From contig NZ_WWEO01000044.1 of NCBI RefSeq assembly GCF_009928685.1, positions 1 through 64,000 of the forward strand: a stretch of 64,000 nt of DNA. The letters are read 5' to 3'. Source of the DNA: Mucilaginibacter agri. Lineage in GTDB: Bacteria; Bacteroidota; Bacteroidia; Sphingobacteriales; Sphingobacteriaceae. Shown here in pieces: positions 7,329 to 15,595 of the stretch; within the stretch, counting starts at the first letter, position 1; the number at the start of each line of letters is the position of its first letter. Made by a program: the position numbers and the translations under genes. The notes under the pieces were generated by a model. It was not told the DNA's origin. It made no database searches and saw only the letters and a list, made by a program, of their open reading frames with translations.

Positions 7329-9899
7329 TTACCTACCATTTTGGCCGCCTTGTCCGTTATTATTGTCGCCTTGCTTTAAGTCATCATTATCAACGCCTCT
7401 TTTCTTTTTAGGCATCTGAGGTCCGTAGTTCATTTTACCAAAGTTGTAGGCGAAACTAACGCCGAACGATCTGAACGGAACAGAGAACTTGCTTGTTTGC
7501 ATTAACGGGCCACTATTAATATTGGAGGTAAAATCTTTATAATCATTCAATGGCTGGGTAATGTTTAATCCTATGGTACCCCGTTTCTTCCAAACGTCTT
7601 GTTTCACGCCAATCACCCACAGATTAAAGGATGGGTTAGTGCCCTGGAAAGTACGACGGGCCGAATTCTGTATCAAAAATGTCTCTGCCGAGAGCGTCTT
7701 ATTTAACTTTACCGTGCCGCTTATAAACGCGTTGTATTGTACATAAGTTGATTGACTGCCTTGCTGAAGCGAGCTGTTAACTTGCGGATTGTAAGTGAAA
7801 GCATTAACGTTACCTCTTATCGTTAAAATTTTAAAAAGATCCGTTGATCCAAAGAATGTTACCCCAACCGAATTGTTATTGCCAACGTTAAGGTAGTTGG
7901 TTAAAGAAACGTCTCTGGTAACCACGTTGCCATCATTATCTACTGTGGTAAAGGGTACGGTACTTACATAACTTTCTATAATGTCTGTTGTTTTCCGATA
8001 ATAAACAGATGCATTGATAACCGTTGTTTTGAAAAACGTAGAATATGTCATTTCAGCCGTCTGGGTTATTTCGGGCGATAGTTCCGGATTACCTTGCGTT
8101 TGATTAAGGGGATTACTTGTATTTAAGAAAGGATTTAAATATTGCAAGCTGGGGCGTTGAATCCGTTTACTGTAGCTCAACTTAAGCGATTGCGTAGGCG
8201 TTAATGCTTTCGAGATAACAAAGCTAGGGATAAAGTTAGTGTAGTTGTTGTCAAATGGCGATAATCCAACATTTGTGTTTCCAGAATTACCCTTAATCTT
8301 TGTGTTTTCTACCCTGGCTCCTGCCTGTATGGTATAGCCATTTTTAAGGGTAGCAGTTAGTAAGCCATATCCCGAATATACATCTTGATCGTAATCATAA
8401 GTATTGGAAGTTGCCGGATTAAATACATAGTTACCTGAGGCATCTGGATTAAAAAAATCATACTCGCTTGATATGCGCCTCAAGATGCTTTTGGCACCCG
8501 TTTCCACCTTAAACACTTTATTAACAGGAAGAACGTAATCAACCTGGTACGTATATTCGTTATTTGTGCCATTGTTAGCAGCACGCTGATTCTGCGTAAA
8601 GGCAGAATATTCCGATAGATAATTTACATCTGACGTACCATGCGTCCACTGAAATGCGAAACTTAGTTCTTCCCCTTCTTTTTTAAACTTATGCGTAAAG
8701 TCATTATTCCAATCAAAATTTGAGACCTTGAACTCATTACTTGTTAATGCGGTGTAATCGATATTTCCCTCTGAGGCTGAATAATTACTATTTACAGAAC
8801 TTCCGTCGTTTTTGAAAGCCCCACCTCGTAGGCTGAAAGCTGAATTAAAAGTATTATTATCATCAAAATCATATCCTAACGAAGCCGATCCGTTGTTAAA
8901 ATGCCTGTTCGACGTACTTTGACCAGTAGAGGATGAAGACGTTCCAACGTCTGTATTTCGGCTATTGAATGATTGATAAGTAGTTTGCGGCCATCCAACA
9001 TTGTAACCAAAACTGGCTGTTAGGCTTAACTTGTTCTTATTGAAATTAATATTTCCACTTTCGTTGTTTTGGCGGGTTCCTACCCCTGCGTTAATGGAAC
9101 CGCTAAACCCTGAGACATCTTTCTTTTTCGTAATAATATTAATAATACCTGCAGAACCTTCAGCATCATATTTAGCCGACGGCGCTGTAATAACCTCAAT
9201 ATTTTTAATCTGATCCGAGGGCATAGATTTTAGCACATCTGCGGCGTTTGTTACCAACGCACCTGACGGCTTTCCATTAATTAAAATTCGTACATTCTGG
9301 TTACCACGTAACGCAACATTGCCGTCCATGTCTACTGTTACCATAGGAACTTTCCGAAGGATATCGGAAACATTACCTCCCGAACTGGTAACGTCTTTCT
9401 CGGCATTAAAAACCAGCTTATCGATATGGTTTTCCACTAAGGCCTTTTGTCCGGTTACTTCAACCGCTGCCAACATTTTGGCACTAGGCGAAACAATAAT
9501 TTGCCCTAGGTTCCTGTCAGGCTTTGCGGCCGTTATTACAATTCCATCAATCGTTTTGGTAGCGTAACCTACAAACGCAATTTGAACCCTGTAACTACCG
9601 GCTGGAATATTTGATATTTTGAAGTTCCCCTTTTGATCAGTAAGGCCTCCATTTAGCGGAGCGGTAACACCAGCTTTAAACAAACTTACCGTTGAATAAT
9701 CCAGTGGTTTTTTGGTAAGCGAATCTATAACTGTACCAGATATTACGCCGTTTCCCTGACCGGCTGCAGCAGAATTTCCACGCGGGGGTTGATTTTGCCC
9801 TAGGGCTATACCTGTTAGTAATAAAAAACAGATTATAATTTTTACTGGCCACAAACCAAACGTGGCAATCAACTTCAACTTGTAATTTTCGGCTTCCAT
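7329..9899 (-). CDS. Outer-membrane beta-barrel receptor (TonB-dependent type)
   Basis: An 856-aa protein. A hydrophobic signal segment (about 18-34, ending IALGQ) is followed by a carboxypeptidase-regulatory-like beta-sandwich (about 52-135: GVISGTVIDSLTKKPLDYST), a plug domain (about 150-255, with NVRILINGKPSGAL and SAGIINIITKK) and a long barrel. It matches the OMP_b-brl_3 receptor group, which lacks a SusD partner. The last 30 residues are a Gly/Asn/Gln-rich tail. The ligand is unknown. The gene is divergent from a LytS/LytTR pair, and the spacer carries paired repeats that suggest control by that system. Confidence 0.9.
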   Translation of the reverse strand: MEAENYKLKLIATFGLWPVKIIICFLLLTGIALGQNQPPRGNSAAAGQGNGVISGTVIDSLTKKPLDYSTVSLFKAGVTAPLNGGLTDQKGNFKISNIPAGSYRVQIAFVGYATKTIDGIVITAAKPDRNLGQIIVSPSAKMLAAVEVTGQKALVENHIDKLVFNAEKDVTSSGGNVSDILRKVPMVTVDMDGNVALRGNQNVRILINGKPSGALVTNAADVLKSMPSDQIKNIEVITAPSAKYDAEGSAGIINIITKKKDVSGFSGSINAGVGTRQNNESGNINFNKNKLSLTASFGYNVGWPQTTYQSFNSRNTDVGTSSSSTGQSTSNRHFNNGSASLGYDFDDNNTFNSAFSLRGGAFKNDGSSVNSNYSASEGNIDYTALTSNEFKVSNFDWNNDFTHKFKKEGEELSFAFQWTHGTSDVNYLSEYSAFTQNQRAANNGTNNEYTYQVDYVLPVNKVFKVETGAKSILRRISSEYDFFNPDASGNYVFNPATSNTYDYDQDVYSGYGLLTATLKNGYTIQAGARVENTKIKGNSGNTNVGLSPFDNNYTNFIPSFVISKALTPTQSLKLSYSKRIQRPSLQYLNPFLNTSNPLNQTQGNPELSPEITQTAEMTYSTFFKTTVINASVYYRKTTDIIESYVSTVPFTTVDNDGNVVTRDVSLTNYLNVGNNNSVGVTFFGSTDLFKILTIRGNVNAFTYNPQVNSSLQQGSQSTYVQYNAFISGTVKLNKTLSAETFLIQNSARRTFQGTNPSFNLWVIGVKQDVWKKRGTIGLNITQPLNDYKDFTSNINSGPLMQTSKFSVPFRSFGVSFAYNFGKMNYGPQMPKKKRGVDNDDLKQGDNNNGQGGQNGR

Positions 9900-9950
9900 A
9901 TTTCAGAATTTGAAACAAATCAAACCAATTGCTTTCAATCAAATATGCCG

Positions 9951-9978
9951 AATAGACGGTTGACCATTTATAATAGAC
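9951..9978 (-). promoter_or_regulatory. Paired repeat (module A), candidate LytTR box for the receptor gene
   Basis: Read on the minus strand, GTCTATT occurs at 9978-9972 and again at 9957-9951, exactly 21 bp apart; the upstream copy extends to GTCTATTAT. Direct repeats two helical turns apart are the usual form of LytTR-domain binding sites. It ends 52 bp before the receptor ATG. Confidence 0.55.
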
Positions 9979-10092
9979 GAAATCTAACTTAAAATCTACG
10001 AGTTAATAATTGATCGTTTCCGAAGCGGATAACCATCATTTACAAGTGCCACGAATGTCCCGTTTAATGCCATCGATCAAACTTGCCATTCT

Positions 10093-10120
10093 GTCTATTA
10101 TTTACATCAAATGGTCTATT
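10093..10120 (+). promoter_or_regulatory. Paired repeat (module B), candidate LytTR box for the lytS-lytR operon
   Basis: GTCTATT at 10093-10099 (extended GTCTATTAT) and at 10114-10120, again 21 bp apart and pointing towards the kinase gene, whose ATG is 152 bp away. It is the mirror image of module A across the spacer, so both divergent units probably answer to the same regulator. Confidence 0.55.
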
Positions 10121-10157
10121 TCACTTTTTAATTATAGAATAATTGTGTCATTTACAG

Positions 10158-10247
10158 ATATCCCGGTGAGATGGGATTTTAGTTGATTACTGTATTGATA
10201 CAGTAAGGTGCGTTTTGCCTGAGAAACAAAACGCACTATTTTTTCTA
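10158..10247 (+). ncRNA. Structured leader with intrinsic terminator upstream of lytS
   Basis: Three hairpins in a row: ATCCC/GGGAT (about 10159-10177), TTACTGTA/TACAGTAA with a 4-nt loop (10187-10206), and GTGCGTTTTG/CAAAACGCAC with a 9-nt loop (10208-10236). A T-rich run (TATTTTTTC) follows. The last is terminator-like and sits 35 bp before the kinase ATG. This could be an attenuating leader or a short RNA made from the LytTR-controlled promoter. I know of no matching family. Confidence 0.4.
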
Positions 10248-10271
10248 TTACTTTTATAGTAAAACCCAAAT

Positions 10272-11330
10272 ATGACTTTTTCAGGCTTGAAGAAAATATT
10301 CTTTTCGGTTCACTTTTATATCATAACCAGTTTGCTTGTGATGTTTCTGCTTCCGCTTTCATGGCCAGTAAAACTACCCGGCGAATTTTGGCTAAAACAA
10401 ATACTAATTCACCTGGTATGGGCAGCGTTGTTTTACTCTAATTTACTGTTCTTAACACCCCAGCTACTCTATAAAAACAAGGTTATTTTGTTCGTTCTTA
10501 TTTTAATAGCCATCTTAATTGCAGTCGTCTATTTAAACAATTGGCTCGATGTGGTTACTGGATGGAAAGCCGCCTTTAGCCGAATTTTTATAGACACGGG
10601 CAAAAAGTCATTACATGATAAAAACAGTTATAATTATTGGACTATTATCTCTGCGCTCGTACTGCTCGGTGTGAGTACCATTATTGCAATTTCCAGAAAA
10701 ATCAAAACCGATCAGGCTGTTTTACAGGCCACCGAACAGGAGAAGATTAGCTCCGAGCTTTCATTTCTAAAAGCCCAAATCAACCCGCATTTCTTTTTTA
10801 ATATTTTACATACCATTTATGCGCTGGCGGATAGCGATCCCGGAGCATCTAAAGACGCTGTATACACGCTTTCGCACATGATGCGGTATGTAATTTACGA
10901 CACTAAAAACGACCTGACAGATCTGGACAAAGAGATCAAATTTGCAGAGGACTACATCAAACTCATGAAGTTGAGGCTGAGCGATGACGTACAGATCATT
11001 TTTGAAAAACAAGCCAGCCTGAAAAATTATGAGGTGGCGCCAATGCTTTTCCTTCCATTTATTGAGAATGCATTTAAACATGGGATCAGTGCATTGCATC
11101 CAAGCTATATATATATTGACATAAGCCAGCGTACAACGGAGCTTACTGTGGAAATCAAAAATTCATTATTTGAAGAACAGACAGCAGATTTGGAAGAAAG
11201 TAATGGTATTGGCATTGCCAACACCAAAAGACGTCTTGATCTATTATATCCAGGACAATACAGCTTAACCGTTGACCGAAATGTAAAAACGAAAGAATTT
11301 ACAGTAATATTAACTTTCCACCTCAAATGA
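10272..11330 (+). CDS. LytS-type sensor histidine kinase
   Basis: A 352-aa inner-membrane kinase. Four hydrophobic segments span about 12-30, 40-62, 70-90 and 122-142. The His_kinase domain has the phospho-accepting H173 in AQINPHFFFNIL, and the ATP-binding part has the N box FIENAFKHG and the G motif NGIGIANTKRRL. There is no separate extracytoplasmic sensor domain, so signal reception is probably within the membrane segments. Its last bases overlap the start of the LytTR regulator (ATGA), showing a two-gene operon. Confidence 0.92.
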   Translation: MTFSGLKKIFFSVHFYIITSLLVMFLLPLSWPVKLPGEFWLKQILIHLVWAALFYSNLLFLTPQLLYKNKVILFVLILIAILIAVVYLNNWLDVVTGWKAAFSRIFIDTGKKSLHDKNSYNYWTIISALVLLGVSTIIAISRKIKTDQAVLQATEQEKISSELSFLKAQINPHFFFNILHTIYALADSDPGASKDAVYTLSHMMRYVIYDTKNDLTDLDKEIKFAEDYIKLMKLRLSDDVQIIFEKQASLKNYEVAPMLFLPFIENAFKHGISALHPSYIYIDISQRTTELTVEIKNSLFEEQTADLEESNGIGIANTKRRLDLLYPGQYSLTVDRNVKTKEFTVILTFHLK

Positions 11331-12079
11331 AAATAAAAGCTATAGCTGTTGATGATGAGCCGCACGCCCTAAAGCTGGTAGAATCATATATCGAACAAAC
11401 ACCTTTTTTAAATCTGGAGGGCAGCTATACTAATGCCATGGATGCATTAAAAGCTATCCATGACAGACCCGACCTGCAATTGATATTCCTGGACATCAGA
11501 ATGGTGGATCTTAGCGGGGTTGAACTAGCAAGAATTATTGAGCAAACCGGTAAAAAGAAAACCCTTCGAATTATATTTACTACAGCCTATGACCATTATG
11601 CACTCGAGGGCTTCAAAGTAGATGCACTGGATTATCTATTAAAGCCATTTAGTTTTGTTGATTTTTCTAAAGCAGCAACTAAGGCTTATGATTATTTCAT
11701 TATGCTTCAAAACAGCATTAATAATGTAGTTGCAATAACGCCTGCCGAGAAAACTGATAAGAATTATATCTACCTTAAAGTTGATTACCAATTGGTAAAA
11801 GTTAATGTAGCGGAGATACTCTATATTGAGGGATTAAAAGATTATGTAAAAATCTTCCTTTTCACCCAGGAAAAACCGTTATTAACACTCACCAGCCTCA
11901 AAAACCTGGAGGAAAAATTACCCGAAAAAGCTTTTTTAAGGATTCACCGATCATTTATTATTGCAAGGGAGGCGGTTAAATCGGTCACCAAAAATTCAGT
12001 ACAGATTGCAAGTACTACAATTCACGTTACGGAACAGTATAAAGAAGTATTTTCGACGTTCCTTAAAGATTGGTTTTAG
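11327..12079 (+). CDS. LytTR-family response regulator
   Basis: A 250-aa regulator with a receiver domain (1-120, phospho-acceptor D56 in IFLDIRM, lysine in LLKPF) and a C-terminal LytTR DNA-binding domain (about 150-248, with YIEGLKDYVKIF and FLRIHRSFII). It is the partner of the upstream kinase. LytTR proteins bind direct repeats about two turns apart, and such repeats occur at 9951-9978 and 10093-10120. The likely targets are therefore the divergent receptor and its own operon. Confidence 0.92.
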   Translation: MKIKAIAVDDEPHALKLVESYIEQTPFLNLEGSYTNAMDALKAIHDRPDLQLIFLDIRMVDLSGVELARIIEQTGKKKTLRIIFTTAYDHYALEGFKVDALDYLLKPFSFVDFSKAATKAYDYFIMLQNSINNVVAITPAEKTDKNYIYLKVDYQLVKVNVAEILYIEGLKDYVKIFLFTQEKPLLTLTSLKNLEEKLPEKAFLRIHRSFIIAREAVKSVTKNSVQIASTTIHVTEQYKEVFSTFLKDWF

Positions 12080-12083
12080 TTTA

Positions 12084-12207
12084 TTATTCGGCAGCTACGC
12101 CACCCCTTCCCTGCTGACGTTACCTTAGCATTCTTTGTTCCGCCAAAGTTCATCTCAGGCTTTACCGCTCCTGGTAACTTCTCAATCTTAGCAACAATTA
12201 TCATCTA
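12084..12207 (-). pseudogene. Possible remnant of a degraded coding region
   Basis: On the minus strand an open stretch reads KLPGAVKPEMNFGG and, after one frame change, RQQGRGGVAAE followed by a TAA stop (12084-12086). The Gly/Arg-rich end and MNFGG recall the tails of Bacteroidota beta-barrel receptors. No upstream part of such a gene remains. Evidence is weak. The rest of 12080-12357 is AT-rich spacer. Confidence 0.2.
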
Positions 12208-12357
12208 AAAAAATAATTAATTCTTAATAATTATACATTAAGTATTAATTAATGTTTTTTATATTTATATAATCACCAAGATAAGCCAATTCATTATTCT
12301 CAAATAACCCGCCACTGCCTTAAGTATATGAGTAGTGGGCACTTAAAACTTACCGCA

Positions 12358-13881
12358 ATGTTCAATAATGTAGTTTTAGATGTAGCTATCGGCGTTGTAT
12401 TTATTTTTCTACTATACAGCTTACTTGCCACCTCCATCCAGGAAGCCATAGCAACTGCTCTCGCCTTGCGCGCACGGACCCTTAGAGATGGAATTATTAA
12501 CGGCATGCTTTGTAACACCCCTAATATAACGCGATGGGAAAGCTATTACAGGGGGATAGTGTGCGTGTTTAAATATATATACCATATCATAATCACAAAA
12601 CCTGAGGTAAAGGATAAAAAACTGGGGCATTATTTTTATGATCACCCCATGATAAAAAATTATGGTTCAAGCCGTATATTTCCTATACCCTCCTATTTAC
12701 CTACTACTAACTTTTCTACGATTTTAATTGATGTACTAAGGCAAGATTTCCAGCAAAAGCTAGATGTGATTATTGCCAGCAAACTACCATCGGCCACAAA
12801 AACCCAGGCTGAGATCGATGCGCTAAACCAGCAGTTGCAGAGCAGCACAGATACGGTGAAGATAAAGGAACTGTTAAACTATTATGGCAGTTACTATACA
12901 AAGTTGAGCAAAATACCCGCAGCTCGCAACAAACAAGAACGACAGGACAACATCCAAAAAGTGGAAAAACTTAAATCCGATTTCTTCCCCGATCTGAATA
13001 TAACGATAGAACAAGATACATGGCAAATATTGCAAATGCATCTCCAGAACAGCCTTTATAACATAGACGATTTTATTAAAAAGCTGGAAACCTGGTATGA
13101 CGATAGTATGAACCGCGTTAGCGGTTGGTATAAACGCCAGGTGCAGTTCATTCTCTTTCTCATCGGCATCGTAATAGCGGCCACTTTTAACGTCGATATC
13201 CTTCTAATTTCGGGCAAACTTTCAACAGACAAAGATGCCCGTGATCAGCTTGTTCAATTAGCTGTAAAAGAGGCGGATACTTACAAAAATGACCCGAGGG
13301 TATCAAGACGAGCACATCCGGGTCCTGATACCTCCCGTGCGGCTTATCGTCAGGCCATCAAAGACGCGCGTAAAACTATTGATACCAGCATAGTAAAAGC
13401 CAACGATATATTGGCAATAGGCTGGGGCGATTATGGAAAACGGGCTGATAGCGTAAAAACGCTACAAAAATATTATGCTGCAGAGAAGGAAAGAATTGCA
13501 GATAGTATTAAAAAAGCGGGTGGGCGTGTTACAACGCCTGCCTTACCTCCCAGTGCTAAGACAAATCAGGCCATTTTAGATAAGCTTTATGAAGACAATC
13601 CATTCACCTACAAATTGCCTTACGTACTTAGACAATCGTTTTTACATGGCCGCAAGTTTCTGGGTCTTTTATTAACTGCTTTGGCCATTTCGCTGGGCGC
13701 CCCTTTTTGGTTCGACTCGCTTAGTAAGTTAGTTAACCTGCGTGCTGCCGGTAAAAAAGAAGATTCGACAACCAATACTGCAAGTAGTAATAGTGGTAGT
13801 GGTGGTACTTCTTCAACACCGCAACAACCGGTTAACGTAAACGTAAACACCGCAAATACTGAAGAGGAGGCAGTAGGTTGA
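12358..13881 (+). CDS. Unknown three-TM membrane protein
   Basis: About 507 aa from the ATG at 12358, which opens directly into a membrane helix (FNNVVLDVAIGVVFIFLLYS); the ATG at 12328 would put ten polar residues before it. Two more hydrophobic segments lie near 270-290 and 435-455, with a long charged helical region between the first two. The C-terminal 40 residues are low-complexity Ser/Gly/Thr/Asn, ending in an NVNVNTAN-type tail. I do not recognise the family. It is followed after 1 bp by a GH19-type lysozyme gene, so the two are co-transcribed and may act together at the cell wall. Confidence 0.75.
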   Translation: MFNNVVLDVAIGVVFIFLLYSLLATSIQEAIATALALRARTLRDGIINGMLCNTPNITRWESYYRGIVCVFKYIYHIIITKPEVKDKKLGHYFYDHPMIKNYGSSRIFPIPSYLPTTNFSTILIDVLRQDFQQKLDVIIASKLPSATKTQAEIDALNQQLQSSTDTVKIKELLNYYGSYYTKLSKIPAARNKQERQDNIQKVEKLKSDFFPDLNITIEQDTWQILQMHLQNSLYNIDDFIKKLETWYDDSMNRVSGWYKRQVQFILFLIGIVIAATFNVDILLISGKLSTDKDARDQLVQLAVKEADTYKNDPRVSRRAHPGPDTSRAAYRQAIKDARKTIDTSIVKANDILAIGWGDYGKRADSVKTLQKYYAAEKERIADSIKKAGGRVTTPALPPSAKTNQAILDKLYEDNPFTYKLPYVLRQSFLHGRKFLGLLLTALAISLGAPFWFDSLSKLVNLRAAGKKEDSTTNTASSNSGSGGTSSTPQQPVNVNVNTANTEEEAVG

Positions 13882-13882
13882 T

Positions 13883-14713
13883 ATGACACGTTATATAGTT
13901 ACAGCAAATAAGCTGAATAAACGCAGCATAATACCCGCAAGCCTACCTAACCCGGCTAATATTGCCGGGATGGTATTTAAGGGCTTTATTTTTGAAGGTG
14001 AAGAAGCCGACCCGGCCGATGTTCCAAATGCAGCACTGGGTAAATGGTTTAAGGACACCGATGGCTTTTTTTATTGGGGAGGTGCCGTTACGCCTATTAC
14101 TGAAAATACTGACGCCAAACTAAGCGCTGATAAAATAAGCATGGCCACTGGGGCAAAACTAAGTACGGCCACTAAATTTTTGCCCTACCTTTTAGAAACT
14201 TTCGATAAATTTACTATTAACACCCCTGTTAGGCAATTATGCTTCCTGGCACAAATTGGACATGAAAGTGCCGGGCTATTTTATACAGAAGAGCTAGCCA
14301 GTGGTAAACGCTATGAGGGCCGTACCGACCTGGGGAATACCCATGAGGGCGATGGCGTGAAATATAAGGGCCGCGGGCTGATACAAATTACCGGGCGTGG
14401 AAACTATCAATGGCTTACCAAAGATTTTCAAGTTGATTTTGTGACCGCACCCACTATGCTTGGTGGTAAAAATGCCACCCTATGCTCACCAGATCAGTTG
14501 AAATATGCAACTTTAAGTGCCGGCTGGTATTGGAACAATCATGATCTTAATAAAACAGTAGATTTGATAGACTTACAATTTCCAATTGATGAGGGAGATA
14601 ACCTGGTTCATTTTAAGATACTGACCCGTAAAATAAACGGTGGTTACAATGGATTAAGCGATCGTATTTCCCGCTGCAAGGCAGGCGTTGATTCTTTTAA
14701 ACAATCATCATGA
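13883..14713 (+). CDS. GH19-like lysozyme/chitinase with N-terminal SH3-like domain
   Basis: A 276-aa protein with no signal peptide. Residues 1-72 form a small SH3-like domain (VTANKLNKRS, GKWFKDTDGFFYWGG). Residues 75-275 form a GH19-type catalytic domain with E128 in IGHESAGLF as the probable acid and E136/E137 nearby, then GRGLIQITGRGNY. Such proteins are commonly called predicted chitinases but often cleave peptidoglycan in phage lysis modules. The missing signal peptide implies export by another route, or a cytoplasmic product released by lysis. Its stop overlaps the next ATG (ATGA). Confidence 0.85.
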   Translation: MTRYIVTANKLNKRSIIPASLPNPANIAGMVFKGFIFEGEEADPADVPNAALGKWFKDTDGFFYWGGAVTPITENTDAKLSADKISMATGAKLSTATKFLPYLLETFDKFTINTPVRQLCFLAQIGHESAGLFYTEELASGKRYEGRTDLGNTHEGDGVKYKGRGLIQITGRGNYQWLTKDFQVDFVTAPTMLGGKNATLCSPDQLKYATLSAGWYWNNHDLNKTVDLIDLQFPIDEGDNLVHFKILTRKINGGYNGLSDRISRCKAGVDSFKQSS

Positions 14714-14958
14714 AGCTTATCGTAACCGCCAATAAATTAAACGTACGTAGCCATATACCCAAACAGCTCCCCGAGCCAGATGGTATTACCGGCCAGGTTT
14801 TAAAAGGCCACACTTTTGACGGCATCCTGGTAACTGATCCAAATATATCCAATGGCGCACTTGGGAATTGGTACCAAGATACACATGGATCTTTTTACTG
14901 GGGAAATGGTTTAGTGGTTGTGGACCAAAACGTCACACCTCATGAGGCAGGCTCATAA
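14710..14958 (+). CDS. Stand-alone SH3-like domain protein
   Basis: An 82-aa protein that repeats the N-terminal domain of the preceding lysozyme: VTANKLN, then a GALGNWYQDTHGSFYWGNG block equivalent to its GKWFKDTDGFFYWGG. It looks like a local domain duplication without the catalytic part. The start overlaps the lysozyme stop by 4 bp. It could bind the same wall ligand, or act as a partner or competitor of the enzyme. No signal peptide is visible. Confidence 0.75.
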   Translation: MKLIVTANKLNVRSHIPKQLPEPDGITGQVLKGHTFDGILVTDPNISNGALGNWYQDTHGSFYWGNGLVVVDQNVTPHEAGS

Positions 14959-15007
14959 AACTATTCAACAAAAAGTTGTTCGGTGGGTAGAAAAGGTGAT
15001 AACCGTT

Positions 15008-15595
15008 TTATTTGCCTGAGTTAATCAAGCGGTGATAATCTGTTATCGTATCGATATCAACACCTCCCATGTTAAAGGGGATAGATGTTATCTGGTCCTG
15101 ATGCGCTTTAATAATCTTTTTAGCGCCTTCGTGACCTGTAAGTTTACCTAGTTCGCTAAATAACGATCTGTGAAATAAAGCGGGAACGCCTATTGTATTC
15201 AGATAGCTACTCGCCACTATGGGTGTGCCTGCATCCAGATGCGTTTTCCCCAAATTGTCGAGGAGTTCGGCAGAAACAAAAGGTTGATCGCAAAGCATGA
15301 TGATAGCGCTATCGATCTGTTTCTTTTTCTCTACCTCCATTATAGCAAACTTTACGGATGAAGCCATGCCCTCTGCCCAGTCTTGATTGATCATAACCCT
15401 CACACCTGGATATTGAATGGAGGGCTGAATCAGCTCAGCATTGGCTCCCAAAACCACTATTACCGGCCCGCACTTTGATGCCAGCCCGGTTTCAATGGCT
15501 CTTTGCAATAGCGTTTTATCTTTAAACACAAGGTTTTGTTTAGGTTGGCCTAATCTGCTCGAACTACCTGCAGCCAAAATAATTAGAGCCGTCAT
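15008..15595 (-). CDS. MobA/MocA-like molybdenum cofactor nucleotidyltransferase
   Basis: A 195-aa cytosolic enzyme with the NTP-binding start LAAGSSSRLGQPKQ and the later LCDQPFVSAELL motif. Relatives attach CMP (MocA) or GMP (MobA) to molybdopterin. Its position as the last gene after XdhC and a molybdenum hydroxylase favours the MocA activity, which makes the cytosine dinucleotide used by xanthine-oxidase-family enzymes. The start overlaps the XdhC stop by 4 bp. Confidence 0.85.
   Translation of the reverse strand: MTALIILAAGSSSRLGQPKQNLVFKDKTLLQRAIETGLASKCGPVIVVLGANAELIQPSIQYPGVRVMINQDWAEGMASSVKFAIMEVEKKKQIDSAIIMLCDQPFVSAELLDNLGKTHLDAGTPIVASSYLNTIGVPALFHRSLFSELGKLTGHEGAKKIIKAHQDQITSIPFNMGGVDIDTITDYHRLINSGK

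Noticed and set aside
9319..9567. Open frames antisense to the receptor and SusC genes
   Set aside because: They overlap conserved coding regions, have no recognisable domains and show no separate promoter or ribosome site.
10012..10024. GATCGTTTCCGAAG resembling the LacI operator arm
   Set aside because: Only the core matches, the second arm is absent, and it lies in the LytTR-controlled spacer far from the pectin genes.
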